Positions 27,705 through 36,247 of a DNA stretch of 64,000 nucleotides are shown one piece after another. Source of the DNA: JAGWRI01 sp035700805 (GTDB taxonomy: Bacteria; Gemmatimonadota; Gemmatimonadetes; Gemmatimonadales; Gemmatimonadaceae); assembly GCA_035700805.1 (NCBI GenBank), contig DASSOG010000009.1:62001-126000 (forward strand), in the 5' to 3' direction. Made by a program: the position numbers and the translations under genes. The notes under the pieces were generated by a model. That model was not told the DNA's origin. It did no database searches and was given only the letters and a program-made list of their open reading frames with translations. Every line of letters begins with the position of its first letter. Positions within the stretch are counted from its first letter, which is position 1.

Positions 27705-29390
27705 ATGAAACGCGAACTTCTCATCAATGCAACCCCGCGCGAGACACGGGTTGCGATCCTGGAAGACGAACAGCTCGTTGAACTCCTGGTCGACCGGCCC
27801 GAAGCACGGCGCATGGTCGGCGACATCTACTACGGACGTGTGGACGCGGTGCTCCCGGGCATCCAGGCCGCCTTCGTGGATATCGGCACGGAGAAGAGCG
27901 CCTTCCTGCACGCGTCGGACCTCGTGTACCCCGAGGACGGCGAGCACGACGATGATGACGACGATGTGCACGACGACGACCACGACGGTGACGCCGAGGA
28001 AAACGGCGATCACGCGGAGCATGGCCACGACGCCGAGGACGACTCGCCGTACCAGCCCGAGGGGACCGGCGAGGGCATAGCCAAGTCCCGCGCTCCCGCC
28101 CCCCGCCAGGGTCGCGGACGCGGGCGCCGACCGCCCCGCGCCAAGGCCCCGCCCATTCAGGATATGCTCAAGCGGGGACAGGAGATCATCGTACAGGTCT
28201 CCAAGGAACCGATTTCCACCAAGGGGCCCCGCGTCACGGCGCAGGTGTCCCTGGCCGGCCGGTTCCTGGTGTTCATGCCCTTTGCGTCGCGCGTGGGCAT
28301 CAGCCGCAAGATTGGCGAGCGCGCGGAGCGCGTGCGGTTGCGCCAGATGATCGAGGCGGTGCTGCCCAAGGATTCGGGCGGCGTCATTGCGCGGACCGTG
28401 GGCGAGGACGCCACGCAGGAGACCTTCAAGCGCGAGCTCGATACGCTCATCGGCCAGTGGAAGCGCATCAAGCGCAAGACCAACTACGTGCGGGCGCCAG
28501 CGCTGATCCACCGCGAGACCAACCTGACGCGTGGCCTCGTGCGCGACCTGTTCAGCGAGAAGGTGGAGCAGGTGCGCGTGGATGCCAAGCAGGTCTATAA
28601 CGAAATTGTGGAATACCTGCAGGGCGTGGCGCCCGACCTGGTGGACCGGGTGAAGCGCTGGGAGGACCCCGCCGGCATCTTCGACAAGGCGGGCATCGAG
28701 CCCGAGATCCGTGACCTGTTCAAGCGCCGGTGCAACCTGCCGTCCGGTGGATACCTCATCATCGAACCCACCGAAGCGCTCGTGTCGGTGGACGTCAATT
28801 CAGGGCGCTACACTGGCAAGAAGGATCCCGAGAAGACCATCCTCCGCACGAATCTCGAGGCGGCGCGCGAACTGGCTCGGCAGATCCGCCTGCGCGACAT
28901 GGGCGGCATCATCGTCTGCGACTTCATTGACATGGAGACCCGCGCCAATCGCGACAAGGTGCTGCAGGAACTGCGCAACCACCTGAGCCGGGATCGCGCG
29001 CGCACCAAGGCATACACGGTCAGCGAGCTGGGGCTCATCGAGATGACGCGCCAGCGGGTGCGCCAGAGCCACCTGCAGAGCATGACGGAACCCTGTCCCA
29101 CCTGCGCGGGCACGGGGCGGGTGTTCACGGCGGAGACCATTGTCCGGCGCATGGAGCGCTCGCTCCGGCGCATGGGCGCCGAGGGCCGGCACGACCCGAT
29201 CGTGGTGAAGCTGCACCCCGACGTCGCCATGCACGTGCTGGAAGAGGAGAAGGACCTGATGCGGAAGGTGGAGAAGGCCGTGGGCTTCACGCTGGAGATC
29301 CGGGACGACCCCCTGCTCAAGCCCGACGAGTTCAAGCTCGTGGTGAAGAACGCGGGACGCGACGTGACGCAGCAGTACGCGGTGGCGTAG
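27705..29390 (+). CDS. rng: Ribonuclease G/E family endoribonuclease
   Basis: 561 residues from the ATG at 27705 (MKRELLINATPRETRVAILE). The S1 domain starts at residue 38 (GDIYYGRVDAVLPGIQAAF) but is interrupted at about residues 76-148 by an Asp/His/Glu-rich tract followed by an Arg/Gly/Pro-rich basic segment, then resumes (LKRGQEIIVQVSKEPI). The catalytic aspartates are in SVDVNSG and CDFIDME, and the zinc-link CPTCAGTG is present. It cleaves single-stranded RNA, processing 16S rRNA and mRNA. The inserted acidic/basic tract is unusual and may bind metal or RNA. Its upstream leader is 450 bp long. Confidence 0.92.
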   Translation: MKRELLINATPRETRVAILEDEQLVELLVDRPEARRMVGDIYYGRVDAVLPGIQAAFVDIGTEKSAFLHASDLVYPEDGEHDDDDDDVHDDDHDGDAEENGDHAEHGHDAEDDSPYQPEGTGEGIAKSRAPAPRQGRGRGRRPPRAKAPPIQDMLKRGQEIIVQVSKEPISTKGPRVTAQVSLAGRFLVFMPFASRVGISRKIGERAERVRLRQMIEAVLPKDSGGVIARTVGEDATQETFKRELDTLIGQWKRIKRKTNYVRAPALIHRETNLTRGLVRDLFSEKVEQVRVDAKQVYNEIVEYLQGVAPDLVDRVKRWEDPAGIFDKAGIEPEIRDLFKRRCNLPSGGYLIIEPTEALVSVDVNSGRYTGKKDPEKTILRTNLEAARELARQIRLRDMGGIIVCDFIDMETRANRDKVLQELRNHLSRDRARTKAYTVSELGLIEMTRQRVRQSHLQSMTEPCPTCAGTGRVFTAETIVRRMERSLRRMGAEGRHDPIVVKLHPDVAMHVLEEEKDLMRKVEKAVGFTLEIRDDPLLKPDEFKLVVKNAGRDVTQQYAVA

Positions 29391-29449
29391 CGCTTTCCGG
29401 TGGTGCACATTGGCGTCGGAACGGTAGAACCCCAGCCCAGGATGCCGGT

Positions 29450-31546
29450 ATGCGCCGCCTGATCCCCGCCGTCGTGCTCGCCCTGCTGGCCGCTGGTACC
29501 GCGGCCGCGCAGGGTCCGATCAATCCCGTCTGCCTGTCGAATGAGAACCTGCGGGAGTACAGCACTCCCGGTTCCGCCGCGCTCTCGCCGGATGGCCAGC
29601 GCGTGGCGTTCGTGGTGCGCGAGGCCACGATCCACAAGGCGGTCTCGCACATCTGGTGGGCGCGCACCGACGCGGCGCGCAGTGCCCGGCAGGTCACCTA
29701 CGGCACATCGGTGGACGAGGGCAGCGAGTCAGATCCCGAGTGGATGCCGGACGGGTCCGCCATGCTGTTCCTGGCGCGCCGCGGCGACCACCGGCAGGTG
29801 TACCGGCTGCCCATGGATGGCGGCGAGGCCGCTCCCCTCAACATCCAGCGGCCAGGCAAGGCCACCGACACCGGCGCCGCGGGTGATTCCTCGGCCCGCG
29901 CGGGCGATGGGGGAGGGCGCACCGTGGACGTGGGCAGCTACGACATCTCCCCGGACGGCAAGTGGCTGGCCATCTCCGTGAGCGAGCCGGAGCCCGCGGC
30001 GGAACGGAAGCGCCGGGCCGACCGGAACGATGCCACGGTGGTGGACCACGACGAACGGCCCCAGCATATATGGCTCTACTCATTGGCCGACAGCTCGCTC
30101 ACCATGGTCGGTACCGGCGCGGGGAGCGCGGGCGGCGTCTCGTGGAGCCCGGATTCCCGGCACCTGGCCATCGTCACCCATCCGCTGAACAACGCCGATG
30201 ACCTGGGCCCCGACAACGCGCTGTACATCGCGGACGTGACCGACCCGTCCAATGCGCGGCAGGTGGCCGGCGCCCCGAAGACCGTGAGCAGCGTGAGCTG
30301 GTCGCCCGACGGCGCGCAACTGGCGTTCAGCGCGCAGACCATGCACGACGCCCCGCCGGGCGTGAGCGACCTGTTCGTGATGCCGAGCGCGGGCGGCACG
30401 CCGCGCGACATCACGGGAAGCTCCGGCGTGGAGGTTCGTGGCGACACCCCCGTCTGGGCTGCCGACGGCTCCGCGTTCTATGGGTCGGTGGCCGACGGCA
30501 CGACGTCCCGCCTGGCGCGCATTGACGTGGGGACGGGGCGCGCGACATACCTGGATACTGATGCCCCCGTGGCCTCGGGCTTTGCCACGAACGCCGGCCA
30601 CACCGGCTGGGCGTACGTGGCGAGCGCGTCGGACCGGCCGCCGGAGGTGGCGTTCACCCCGAACTTCAGGCAGGGGGGCGCGGTGGTGCGGCTCAGCCGG
30701 GTCAACCCCGCGTGGCCCGATACCGGCTGGACACGCGCGCAGCAGGTGGAGTGGAAGTCCAGGGACGGGATGACCATCCGCGGCCTGCTGTTCGTTCCGC
30801 CGGCGTCCGGGTGCAACGGGCAGCCGAGGGATGCGCGGTTCCCGCTGATCCTGAACGTGCACGGGGGCCCCACCGGCAACTTCTCGCAGTCGTTCTCCCC
30901 GTTTGTGCAGTGGCAACTGGCGCAGGGGTGGGCCGTGCTGGAGCCCAACCCCAGGGGCAGCACCGGCTACGGCTGGCAGTTCGCGGCGGCCAACAGGAAC
31001 GACCTGGGCGGACACGATTACGAGGATGTGATGGCCGGCGTGGACTACGTGATTGCCCACCAGCCCGTCGACACCATGCGCCTGGGCATGTACGGGTACA
31101 GCTACGGCGGCGAGATGGCCGGGTTCATCGAGGGCCGCACCGATCGCTTTGCCGCCATCGTCTCGGGCGCACCGGTCATTGACCAGTTCAGCGAGTACGG
31201 CACCGAAGGCGGCTCCTGGTATGACCGCTGGTACTTTGGCCAGCCCTGGCGGCGTCCGGCGGATGCCCTTCGGCAGTCCCCGCTCTCACGGGCGCAGTAC
31301 GCGCGGACGCCCTTCCTGCTGCTGCAGGGCGAGGAAGACACCACCGACCCGCTGGGACAGTCGCAGGAGATGTACCGGGCGCTGCGCCAGGAAGGGGTCG
31401 AGGTACGGCTGGTCACCTTCCCGCGCGAAAACCACGGAGGGCTCGGCGGCCCCATCGCGGGCAATCCCTCGCGTGAACCGTGGCACGGGTTCGAGGCGCG
31501 GAAGCAGATCCTGGAGTGGTTCAACTCGCACTTTCCCAGGAACTAG
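29450..31546 (+). CDS. Secreted S9-family prolyl oligopeptidase/dipeptidyl aminopeptidase
   Basis: 698 residues with a Sec signal peptide ending about residue 22 (GTAAAQ). A beta-propeller of PD40-like repeats (LSPDGQRVAFVV, ISPDGKWLAIS, WSPDSRHLAIV, WSPDGAQLAFS) covers residues 40-400, and an alpha/beta-hydrolase domain follows. The catalytic triad is readable: Ser551 in YGYSYGG, Asp630 in GEEDTTDP and His662 in ENHGG. The enzyme probably cleaves peptides in the periplasm, supplying amino acids. Organisms of this kind usually carry many such peptidases. A second in-frame possibility for the start was not needed, since the signal sequence starts at this ATG. Confidence 0.92.
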   Translation: MRRLIPAVVLALLAAGTAAAQGPINPVCLSNENLREYSTPGSAALSPDGQRVAFVVREATIHKAVSHIWWARTDAARSARQVTYGTSVDEGSESDPEWMPDGSAMLFLARRGDHRQVYRLPMDGGEAAPLNIQRPGKATDTGAAGDSSARAGDGGGRTVDVGSYDISPDGKWLAISVSEPEPAAERKRRADRNDATVVDHDERPQHIWLYSLADSSLTMVGTGAGSAGGVSWSPDSRHLAIVTHPLNNADDLGPDNALYIADVTDPSNARQVAGAPKTVSSVSWSPDGAQLAFSAQTMHDAPPGVSDLFVMPSAGGTPRDITGSSGVEVRGDTPVWAADGSAFYGSVADGTTSRLARIDVGTGRATYLDTDAPVASGFATNAGHTGWAYVASASDRPPEVAFTPNFRQGGAVVRLSRVNPAWPDTGWTRAQQVEWKSRDGMTIRGLLFVPPASGCNGQPRDARFPLILNVHGGPTGNFSQSFSPFVQWQLAQGWAVLEPNPRGSTGYGWQFAAANRNDLGGHDYEDVMAGVDYVIAHQPVDTMRLGMYGYSYGGEMAGFIEGRTDRFAAIVSGAPVIDQFSEYGTEGGSWYDRWYFGQPWRRPADALRQSPLSRAQYARTPFLLLQGEEDTTDPLGQSQEMYRALRQEGVEVRLVTFPRENHGGLGGPIAGNPSREPWHGFEARKQILEWFNSHFPRN

Positions 31547-31635
31547 CGGGGCCGGGGCGAGGCGGCGGATGCGGTGATACGCTGCGCCTGACCGGCGGCC
31601 CCGGGCGAGGGGGCGCGGGCTGGTCCACCGGGTTG

Positions 31636-31664
31636 TTGACACCGCGATTGGCCCCGTCTAACTT
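31636..31664 (+). promoter_or_regulatory. Promoter of rplU-rpmA
   Basis: TTGACA at 31636-31641 and TAACTT at 31659-31664 are spaced by 17 bp, followed by a leader of about 28 bp to the rplU ATG. The -35 box is perfect. The same box pair with the same spacing occurs before yicC at 52686-52714, which supports both. Confidence 0.75.
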
Positions 31665-31698
31665 CAATGGCTCGCGAGGTTTAACCGACTATTCAGCC

Positions 31699-32016
31699 AT
31701 GCCCTACGCTATCATCCGCACCGGCGGCAAGCAGTTCAAGGTGGAACCCGGTCGCTATTACAAGATTCCCTCGCTCCCCGGCGAAGCCGGCGGCACGGTG
31801 GAATTCAACGAGGTCCTCCTGGGCTCCGACGGCAAGACCGTCAAGACGGGAGTGCCCACACTCTCCGGCGCCAAGGTGACCGGCGAGATCCTGCGCCAGG
31901 GGCTCGGCGACAAGATCATCGTCTTCAAGATGAAGCGCCGCAAGAATTACTCGCGCAAGCAGGGACACCGGCAGAGCTTCACGCAAGTGAAGATCAACGA
32001 CATCAAGCTCGGCTGA
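31699..32016 (+). CDS. rplU: 50S ribosomal protein L21
   Basis: 105 residues starting MPYAIIRTGGKQFKVEPGRY, the standard L21 N-terminus; the C-terminal signature FKMKRRKNYSRKQGHRQ is intact. L21 binds 23S rRNA near L20. The start at 31699 was chosen from the family length; the frame is open further upstream but without matching sequence. rpmA follows after 10 bp, the usual order. Confidence 0.98.
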   Translation: MPYAIIRTGGKQFKVEPGRYYKIPSLPGEAGGTVEFNEVLLGSDGKTVKTGVPTLSGAKVTGEILRQGLGDKIIVFKMKRRKNYSRKQGHRQSFTQVKINDIKLG

Positions 32017-32026
32017 GGATCACGCC

Positions 32027-32314
32027 ATGGCACACAAAAAGGGGATGGGCTCCACCCGCAACGGGCGCAACAGCAACCCGAAGTTCCGCGGCGTGAAGAA
32101 GTTCGGCGGCGAGAAGGTGGTGGCAGGCAACATCATCATCCGCCAGTGCGGCACCAAGTGTCACCCGGGCCGCAACGTCGGCATGGGCACGGATTTCACG
32201 CTCTACTCGCTGATCGACGGCGTGGTGCAGTTCGAGCACCACAGCAAGACGCGTTATCGCGTCAGCGTGTATCCCGACACGGCCCAGGCCAGCGCGGCCA
32301 CATCCGCCGCCTGA
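32027..32314 (+). CDS. rpmA: 50S ribosomal protein L27
   Basis: 95 residues, MAHKKGMGSTRNGRNSNPK, with the canonical N-terminal AHKKG-type arm that reaches the peptidyl-transferase centre and no Firmicute-type cleavable extension. A ribosome site GAGGATC lies 8-9 bases upstream of the start. The C-terminus ends with a short Ala/Ser tail. An intrinsic terminator follows 20 bp after the stop, closing the operon. Confidence 0.98.
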   Translation: MAHKKGMGSTRNGRNSNPKFRGVKKFGGEKVVAGNIIIRQCGTKCHPGRNVGMGTDFTLYSLIDGVVQFEHHSKTRYRVSVYPDTAQASAATSAA

Positions 32315-32333
32315 CCGGACCACCGCACTCTGC

Positions 32334-32364
32334 AGCGCCCCCGAAACCGGGGGCGCTTTTTTTT
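32334..32364 (+). terminator. Intrinsic terminator of rplU-rpmA
   Basis: A GC stem of at least 9 bp (32334-32343 with 32348-32357, loop of about four bases) is followed by an eight-base T-tract at 32357-32364. It is a textbook rho-independent terminator, the only one in the window with a full T-run. Confidence 0.93.
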
Positions 32365-32440
32365 GGGTAGCATTCGTCCGCCCGCAACTTCCGTTGGCCA
32401 TAAGCGTACGGTAGGCCATCCCCGGGTGAGGAGGCCTCAC

Positions 32441-32794
32441 GTGCCAATCTGGAAATCGCTGAAGGACGAATTCGGAAAGGCGGGTCGCGCCGCCGGCAGC
32501 GCGCTGGACGAAGGCAAGCTCCGACTCACGCTCATGCGTGCCCGTCAGGTCGCGGATCGGTCGGCCCAGCAGTTGGGCTACGCGGTGTATCGGGCCAAGG
32601 CCAGGGGAGCGGAACTGGCGGTGGAGGAGTACGACCGCCACGCCACGGCCCTGGGCGCCGCGGAGGCCGAGGTCGCTCGGCTGGAATCGCTGTTGAAAGA
32701 GGCTGCCGCCGGCCGGCGCAAGCCCGCCGAGGGCGAGACCGCCGGGTCCTCCGAAGGCGAGACCGGCAAGCCCGCCGGAGGCAATACCGTCTAA
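32441..32794 (+). CDS. Small hypothetical protein with helical/coiled-coil core
   Basis: 117 residues from a GTG at 32441, with GAGGAGG about seven bases upstream deciding the start. The protein reads as a single long amphipathic helix region (residues 5-90, PIWKSLKDEFGKAGRAAGS ... AEAEVARLESLLKEA) followed by a low-complexity Gly/Glu/Lys tail. No signal or membrane segment is seen. A candidate promoter, TTGGGT-16-CAACTT (32363-32390), lies upstream. It ends in a 4-bp overlap with the convergent glycerophosphodiesterase gene. Function unknown. Confidence 0.65.
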   Translation: MPIWKSLKDEFGKAGRAAGSALDEGKLRLTLMRARQVADRSAQQLGYAVYRAKARGAELAVEEYDRHATALGAAEAEVARLESLLKEAAAGRRKPAEGETAGSSEGETGKPAGGNTV

Positions 32795-33501
32795 CCCGCC
32801 GGGCTCGCGGGGAAGACGCGTACGTCGTCCCCGCAGAGCCCGTCCACCCCGAGCGCCGCCAGACGACGGGCCATGGCGGCGTCGTTCACCGTCCACACAA
32901 TGAGCCGCCGCCCCGCGGCGTGCACGCCTTGCACCAGTGCGGCGTCCACCAGGCTCCAGTGCGCCCAGATGTCGCGGACGGGGAGGGCCGCCGCGGCGCC
33001 AGCCGGGTCGCGGGTGCCGCGGTCCAGCAGGGCGCCATACGCGAGCTCGGGATGGAGCGCCCGCAGTGCGAGCACCGTGGCGTGGTCGAACGCGTGGAAG
33101 GCGTAGCGATGCCCGTGGGCAGCCGCCACCGCGACACTCGGCTCGCCGGTCCCCTCGCCCTTGAGTTCCACGTACACCGTGCCGCGTTCCCCCACCGTGC
33201 GGAAGGCCTCTTCCAACGTGGGAATCCGGCCCCCGCGGGGGAGCGGACATTCCCGCAGCTCGGCCAGTGAGAGTTCACGAATGGCGCGGCGGTGGCCGTC
33301 GGCGGTGAGGACATCGGCGTCATGATGGACGACGACCAGCCCGTCGCGCGAGAGGTGCACGTCCAGTTCCACCGCGTCGGCCCCCCGTTCGATGGCCCGG
33401 GCAAAGCCCGGGGCCGAATTTTCGTCAAACTCGCGCGGGGCTCCGCGATGGCCAATGCGTTCGGGGACACCGGGCACGGGCTGGGGATGTGATATCGGCA
33501 T
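32791..33501 (-). CDS. Glycerophosphodiester phosphodiesterase
   Basis: 236 residues from the ATG at 33501; longer in-frame starts run into the divergent sigma-factor gene. The GDPD signature is complete: IGHRGAPREFDENS at the N-terminus (catalytic His and metal-binding Glu), then AVELDVHLSRDGLVVVHHD (second catalytic His), and the C-terminal VWTVNDAAMARRLAALGVDG. It hydrolyses glycerophosphodiesters to glycerol-3-phosphate and an alcohol. No signal peptide is seen, so it is probably cytoplasmic. It is transcribed divergently from the ECF sigma factor across 79 bp. Confidence 0.92.
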   Translation of the reverse strand: MPISHPQPVPGVPERIGHRGAPREFDENSAPGFARAIERGADAVELDVHLSRDGLVVVHHDADVLTADGHRRAIRELSLAELRECPLPRGGRIPTLEEAFRTVGERGTVYVELKGEGTGEPSVAVAAAHGHRYAFHAFDHATVLALRALHPELAYGALLDRGTRDPAGAAAALPVRDIWAHWSLVDAALVQGVHAAGRRLIVWTVNDAAMARRLAALGVDGLCGDDVRVFPASPAG

Positions 33502-33580
33502 GCCGGTGTATATTGGCCAGCCCGCCGTTCGGCAAGCGCTTAACGCCCGGGCCATACGGCCGTCTGACAGGGTGGAGATC

Positions 33581-34135
33581 ATGACCGACGCCAATTCGAG
33601 CGGCGATGAACGGGGGGACCAGGAGCTCATCGACGCCTGGCGAGGGGGCGACCAGCGGGCGGCCAGCGTGCTCGTCACGCGGCATGCGCCGGCCGTGGCG
33701 CGCTTCGTGGCCAGTCGCGGCGAACGGCAGGACGTGGATGAGGTGGTCCAGGACACCTTCGTGCGGGCGTTCGGGGCGGTGGGGGCCTTCCGGGGGGACA
33801 GTTCACTCAGGACGTGGCTCTTTGCCATCGCCAGACGGCTGATGCTGGACCGGCGACGCGCGGAGAAGCGGCAGCGCCTTCAGGTGGAGATCGCGGAGGA
33901 TGATGCGGCGACGGAATACGATGCACTGGACGGGGTGGTGGCCGACGAGACCCAGGCGCGCCTGCGCGGCGCGCTGGATGGATTGTCTCCCAGGCAACGG
34001 GAGGTCTTCACATTGCGCGTGAACGACGGTCTGACATACAAGGAGATTGCCGACCTGGTCGGCACGACAGAGGGCGCGGCGCGGGTGCACTACCACAACG
34101 CCGTGCATTGCCTCAAGGAGTTGCTCGATGACTGA
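33581..34135 (+). CDS. ECF-type RNA polymerase sigma factor
   Basis: 184 residues from the ATG at 33581, which has a GGTGGAGATC ribosome site. Region 2 is seen in DEVVQDTFVRAFGAVGAFRG and SSLRTWLFAIARRLMLDRRR, and region 4 in LDGLSPRQREVFTLRVNDG and YKEIADLVGTTEGAARVHYH. It overlaps the anti-sigma gene by eight bases, so they are translationally coupled. It likely directs a cell-envelope response, given the zinc-finger anti-sigma and the periplasmic protein downstream. The exact ECF group was not assigned. Confidence 0.92.
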   Translation: MTDANSSGDERGDQELIDAWRGGDQRAASVLVTRHAPAVARFVASRGERQDVDEVVQDTFVRAFGAVGAFRGDSSLRTWLFAIARRLMLDRRRAEKRQRLQVEIAEDDAATEYDALDGVVADETQARLRGALDGLSPRQREVFTLRVNDGLTYKEIADLVGTTEGAARVHYHNAVHCLKELLDD

Positions 34136-34655
34136 GTGCCAGAACGCTGAAGTGCGCGACCTGCTGCCCGACCTGCTGCACGGCCGGCTCGATCCGTCGG
34201 AACGCCGGCAGGTGGAGGCGCACCTGCGCGGGTGCGCGGAGTGTCGGCACGAGCTGGAGCTGTTGCGGCGCGTGCACGACCTGTCTCGGACGCCGGCGGT
34301 GGATGTTGCCGCAATCGTGCAGGCGCTCCCGGCGCCGAGGCGGCGCGCGAATTTCTCGTGGCACATCTCGCCGGCCTGGCGCGCGGCGGCGGCAGTGGTG
34401 TTCCTGGCGGTGGGTGGCTCGGCGGTGCTGCACTACCGCGACCGGCCGGCACGGGTGAATTCGGCGCCGGCAGTCCTCGGGACCTCAGGCGATTCGACAG
34501 CCGACGTGGAATTGGCGGTGGGCTACGACTACACGGACCTGAGCGACGCGCAGTTGCAGGCGCTGCTCAATGACATCCAGCAGATGGATGCCGTGCCGCT
34601 GGCCGAACCCGACATGACTCATCCGATGGTGGTCCTCGACAACGGAGGCATGTGA
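34128..34655 (+). CDS. Zinc-finger anti-sigma factor, single-pass membrane protein
   Basis: 175 residues. The N-terminal ZAS motif H-x3-C-x2-C is present in VEAHLRGCAECRHELELL, a transmembrane helix follows at about residues 84-100 (AAAAVVFLAVGGSAVL), and the rest is an acidic periplasmic tail (YDYTDLSDAQLQALLNDI). This is the layout of factors that hold an ECF sigma at the membrane until a signal releases it. It overlaps the sigma gene upstream and abuts the Spy-like gene downstream. Confidence 0.85.
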   Translation: MTECQNAEVRDLLPDLLHGRLDPSERRQVEAHLRGCAECRHELELLRRVHDLSRTPAVDVAAIVQALPAPRRRANFSWHISPAWRAAAAVVFLAVGGSAVLHYRDRPARVNSAPAVLGTSGDSTADVELAVGYDYTDLSDAQLQALLNDIQQMDAVPLAEPDMTHPMVVLDNGGM

Positions 34656-35257
34656 TGCGATTCGGCTACGCAGCGGTTGCGGCCACGGCGCTCGCGTTCG
34701 CGTTGCCCTCGGCGGCCCAGGGGCAGCGAGGTACCGGGCGGCGGCAGTCCACCCAGGCGGGCCGCGCTGGAGCGCTGGGTGCCCAGCGGGCAGGACAGGG
34801 CGGGCGGGCGATGGACCGGGAGGAGATGCGCCAGCGCATTACCCGCGCGTACACGCACGCGGTGCGTACGCGGGTGGGGCTGTCTGACGACCAGATGCAC
34901 AAGCTGGCGCCCATCAACCGCAAGTTCGTACAGCAGCGGATGAAGCTGGCCGAGGACGAGCGCGGCGTGCGGCTGCAGCTCCGGGACGCGCTGGCCAGCC
35001 CGTCACCGGATCCGAAGGCCGTGGCCGGTTATTCGGCGCAGCTTCAGGATATCGCGCATCAGCGGCTGGCACTGACGGACGCCGAGGAGAAGGAGCTGGC
35101 GGGGATCATGACGCCCGTGCAGCTGGCCAGGTTCCGGGCGCTGCAGGAGCGCGTGCAGCGACAGTTGGAAGCGATGCGCGAGCGCGAAGGTGGAGGCGGT
35201 GCGCTGCCGCTGACCGTTGACGATTCGTCCGGGGGCGGGGGGACGCGGCTGCCGTAG
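34655..35257 (+). CDS. Periplasmic Spy/CpxP-like protein
   Basis: 200 residues from the ATG at 34655 (a GTG at 34652 overlaps the anti-sigma stop); AACGGAGGC lies upstream. A signal peptide ends near residue 22 (ALPSAAQGQ). The mature part is helical and highly charged, with GLSDDQMHKLAPINRKFVQ and LTDAEEKELAGIMTPVQLARF, resembling the Spy/CpxP family of LTxxQ-type chaperones or sensors. As third gene after an ECF sigma and its anti-sigma, it may be the stress sensor or effector of the system. The family call is moderate; no catalytic function is expected. Confidence 0.7.
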   Translation: MRFGYAAVAATALAFALPSAAQGQRGTGRRQSTQAGRAGALGAQRAGQGGRAMDREEMRQRITRAYTHAVRTRVGLSDDQMHKLAPINRKFVQQRMKLAEDERGVRLQLRDALASPSPDPKAVAGYSAQLQDIAHQRLALTDAEEKELAGIMTPVQLARFRALQERVQRQLEAMREREGGGGALPLTVDDSSGGGGTRLP

Positions 35258-35317
35258 CGCGTGGCGGACGGCGGCCGACGGGGAGGCGAGGCCGGGCGCG
35301 GGATGGCTGGCGTGGCG

Positions 35318-35346
35318 TTGAGGCAGTGCCCGCAGGCGGCTAAGTT
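35318..35346 (+). promoter_or_regulatory. Candidate promoter of tRNA-Leu
   Basis: TTGAGG at 35318-35323 and TAAGTT at 35341-35346 are separated by 17 bp. The -10 box ends 10 bp before the first base of the tRNA. The box type matches other promoters in the window. Confidence 0.6.
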
Positions 35347-35356
35347 CCGGCACCAC

Positions 35357-35440
35357 GCCCGGGTGGCGGAATCGGTAGACGCAGGGGACTCAAAATCCCC
35401 CACCGGCAACGGCGTGCGGGTTCGAGTCCCGCCCCGGGCA
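35357..35440 (+). tRNA. tRNA-Leu, anticodon CAA
   Basis: The acceptor arms GCCCGGG (35357-35363) and CCCGGGC (35433-35439) pair perfectly, with discriminator A at 35440. The anticodon stem GGGGA/TCCCC encloses the loop CTCAAAA, giving anticodon CAA. A long variable arm (class II) and a T-arm GCGGG-TTCGAGT-CCCGC are present. The 3' CCA is not encoded. Confidence 0.96.
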
Positions 35441-35525
35441 TCTGGGTCTCATCTTACGAACGGGCACCGGCCGTTCCCCAGGGAAGCCCACGCGCGCTGG
35501 TCCTGTTCCCCACCAACGGAGCTCC

Positions 35526-36194
35526 GTGGCCAGACGAGACGCAGCCACCACACTCAAGCGCTGGATGGTTTTCGTCATCGTCATCGTGATGATGATCGAT
35601 GGCGTCGTGGTGGTGACCGAAGGGCAATGGCTCAGTGCCGTCCTCATCCTGGCCATCGCGTTGCTGATCCTCTTCGTGACGGTGTTCAGCGACCGGCTGG
35701 CGGTGCAGTTGCCGGTGGAATTTGAGCTCCTGGCGCTGGCGTTCGTGTTCGCGGCGCTGTTCCTGGGCGAGGTCCGGAGCTACTACGACCGGATCTGGTG
35801 GTGGGACATCGCGCTGCATGCCACATCCGGGTTGTTGATGGGCATTCTCGGCTTCCTCCTGGTCTATGTGCTCAATGCCAGCGAGAAGATCGCCGTTTCG
35901 ATGACGCCCCGGTTTGTCGCGTTCTTCGCGTTCGTGTTCGCCGTCGCGGTCGGGTCGTTATGGGAGATCTTTGAATTCGGCATGGACTCCATCTTCCACA
36001 CCCGCATGCAAAAGCCCATGCTGGGCGACATGTCCGGCCTGACGGATACCATGTGGGACATGATCGTGAACGCCATCGGGGCGGCATTCATCAGCGCCCT
36101 GGGGTGGTGGCACATGAAGCGGGAGCGACGCTCGTTCATTGATGACTGGATCCAGAAATTCATCCGCCGGAATCCGCACTGGTTCAATTCGTGA
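35526..36194 (+). CDS. DUF2238 (YjdF-like) integral membrane protein
   Basis: 222 residues from a GTG at 35526. Five or six transmembrane helices cover residues 12-205, with conserved polar blocks WWWDIALHATSG and SLWEIFEFGMD, which are typical of DUF2238/YjdF proteins; the C-terminus is basic (KFIRRNPHWF). The function of the family is unknown. It stands 85 bp behind tRNA-Leu and 53 bp before osmC, so it may start the stress-gene cluster. No ribosome site is obvious at the GTG. Confidence 0.75.
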   Translation: MARRDAATTLKRWMVFVIVIVMMIDGVVVVTEGQWLSAVLILAIALLILFVTVFSDRLAVQLPVEFELLALAFVFAALFLGEVRSYYDRIWWWDIALHATSGLLMGILGFLLVYVLNASEKIAVSMTPRFVAFFAFVFAVAVGSLWEIFEFGMDSIFHTRMQKPMLGDMSGLTDTMWDMIVNAIGAAFISALGWWHMKRERRSFIDDWIQKFIRRNPHWFNS

Positions 36195-36247
36195 AAGCGC
36201 GGCCCAGCCTATCGAGTAGATTGCGTCACCAGCCAAGGAGCCAGGAG

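Noticed and set aside
27272..27781. Open frame before and into RNase G
   Set aside because: Composition is unlike a protein and it ends within the real gene in another frame.
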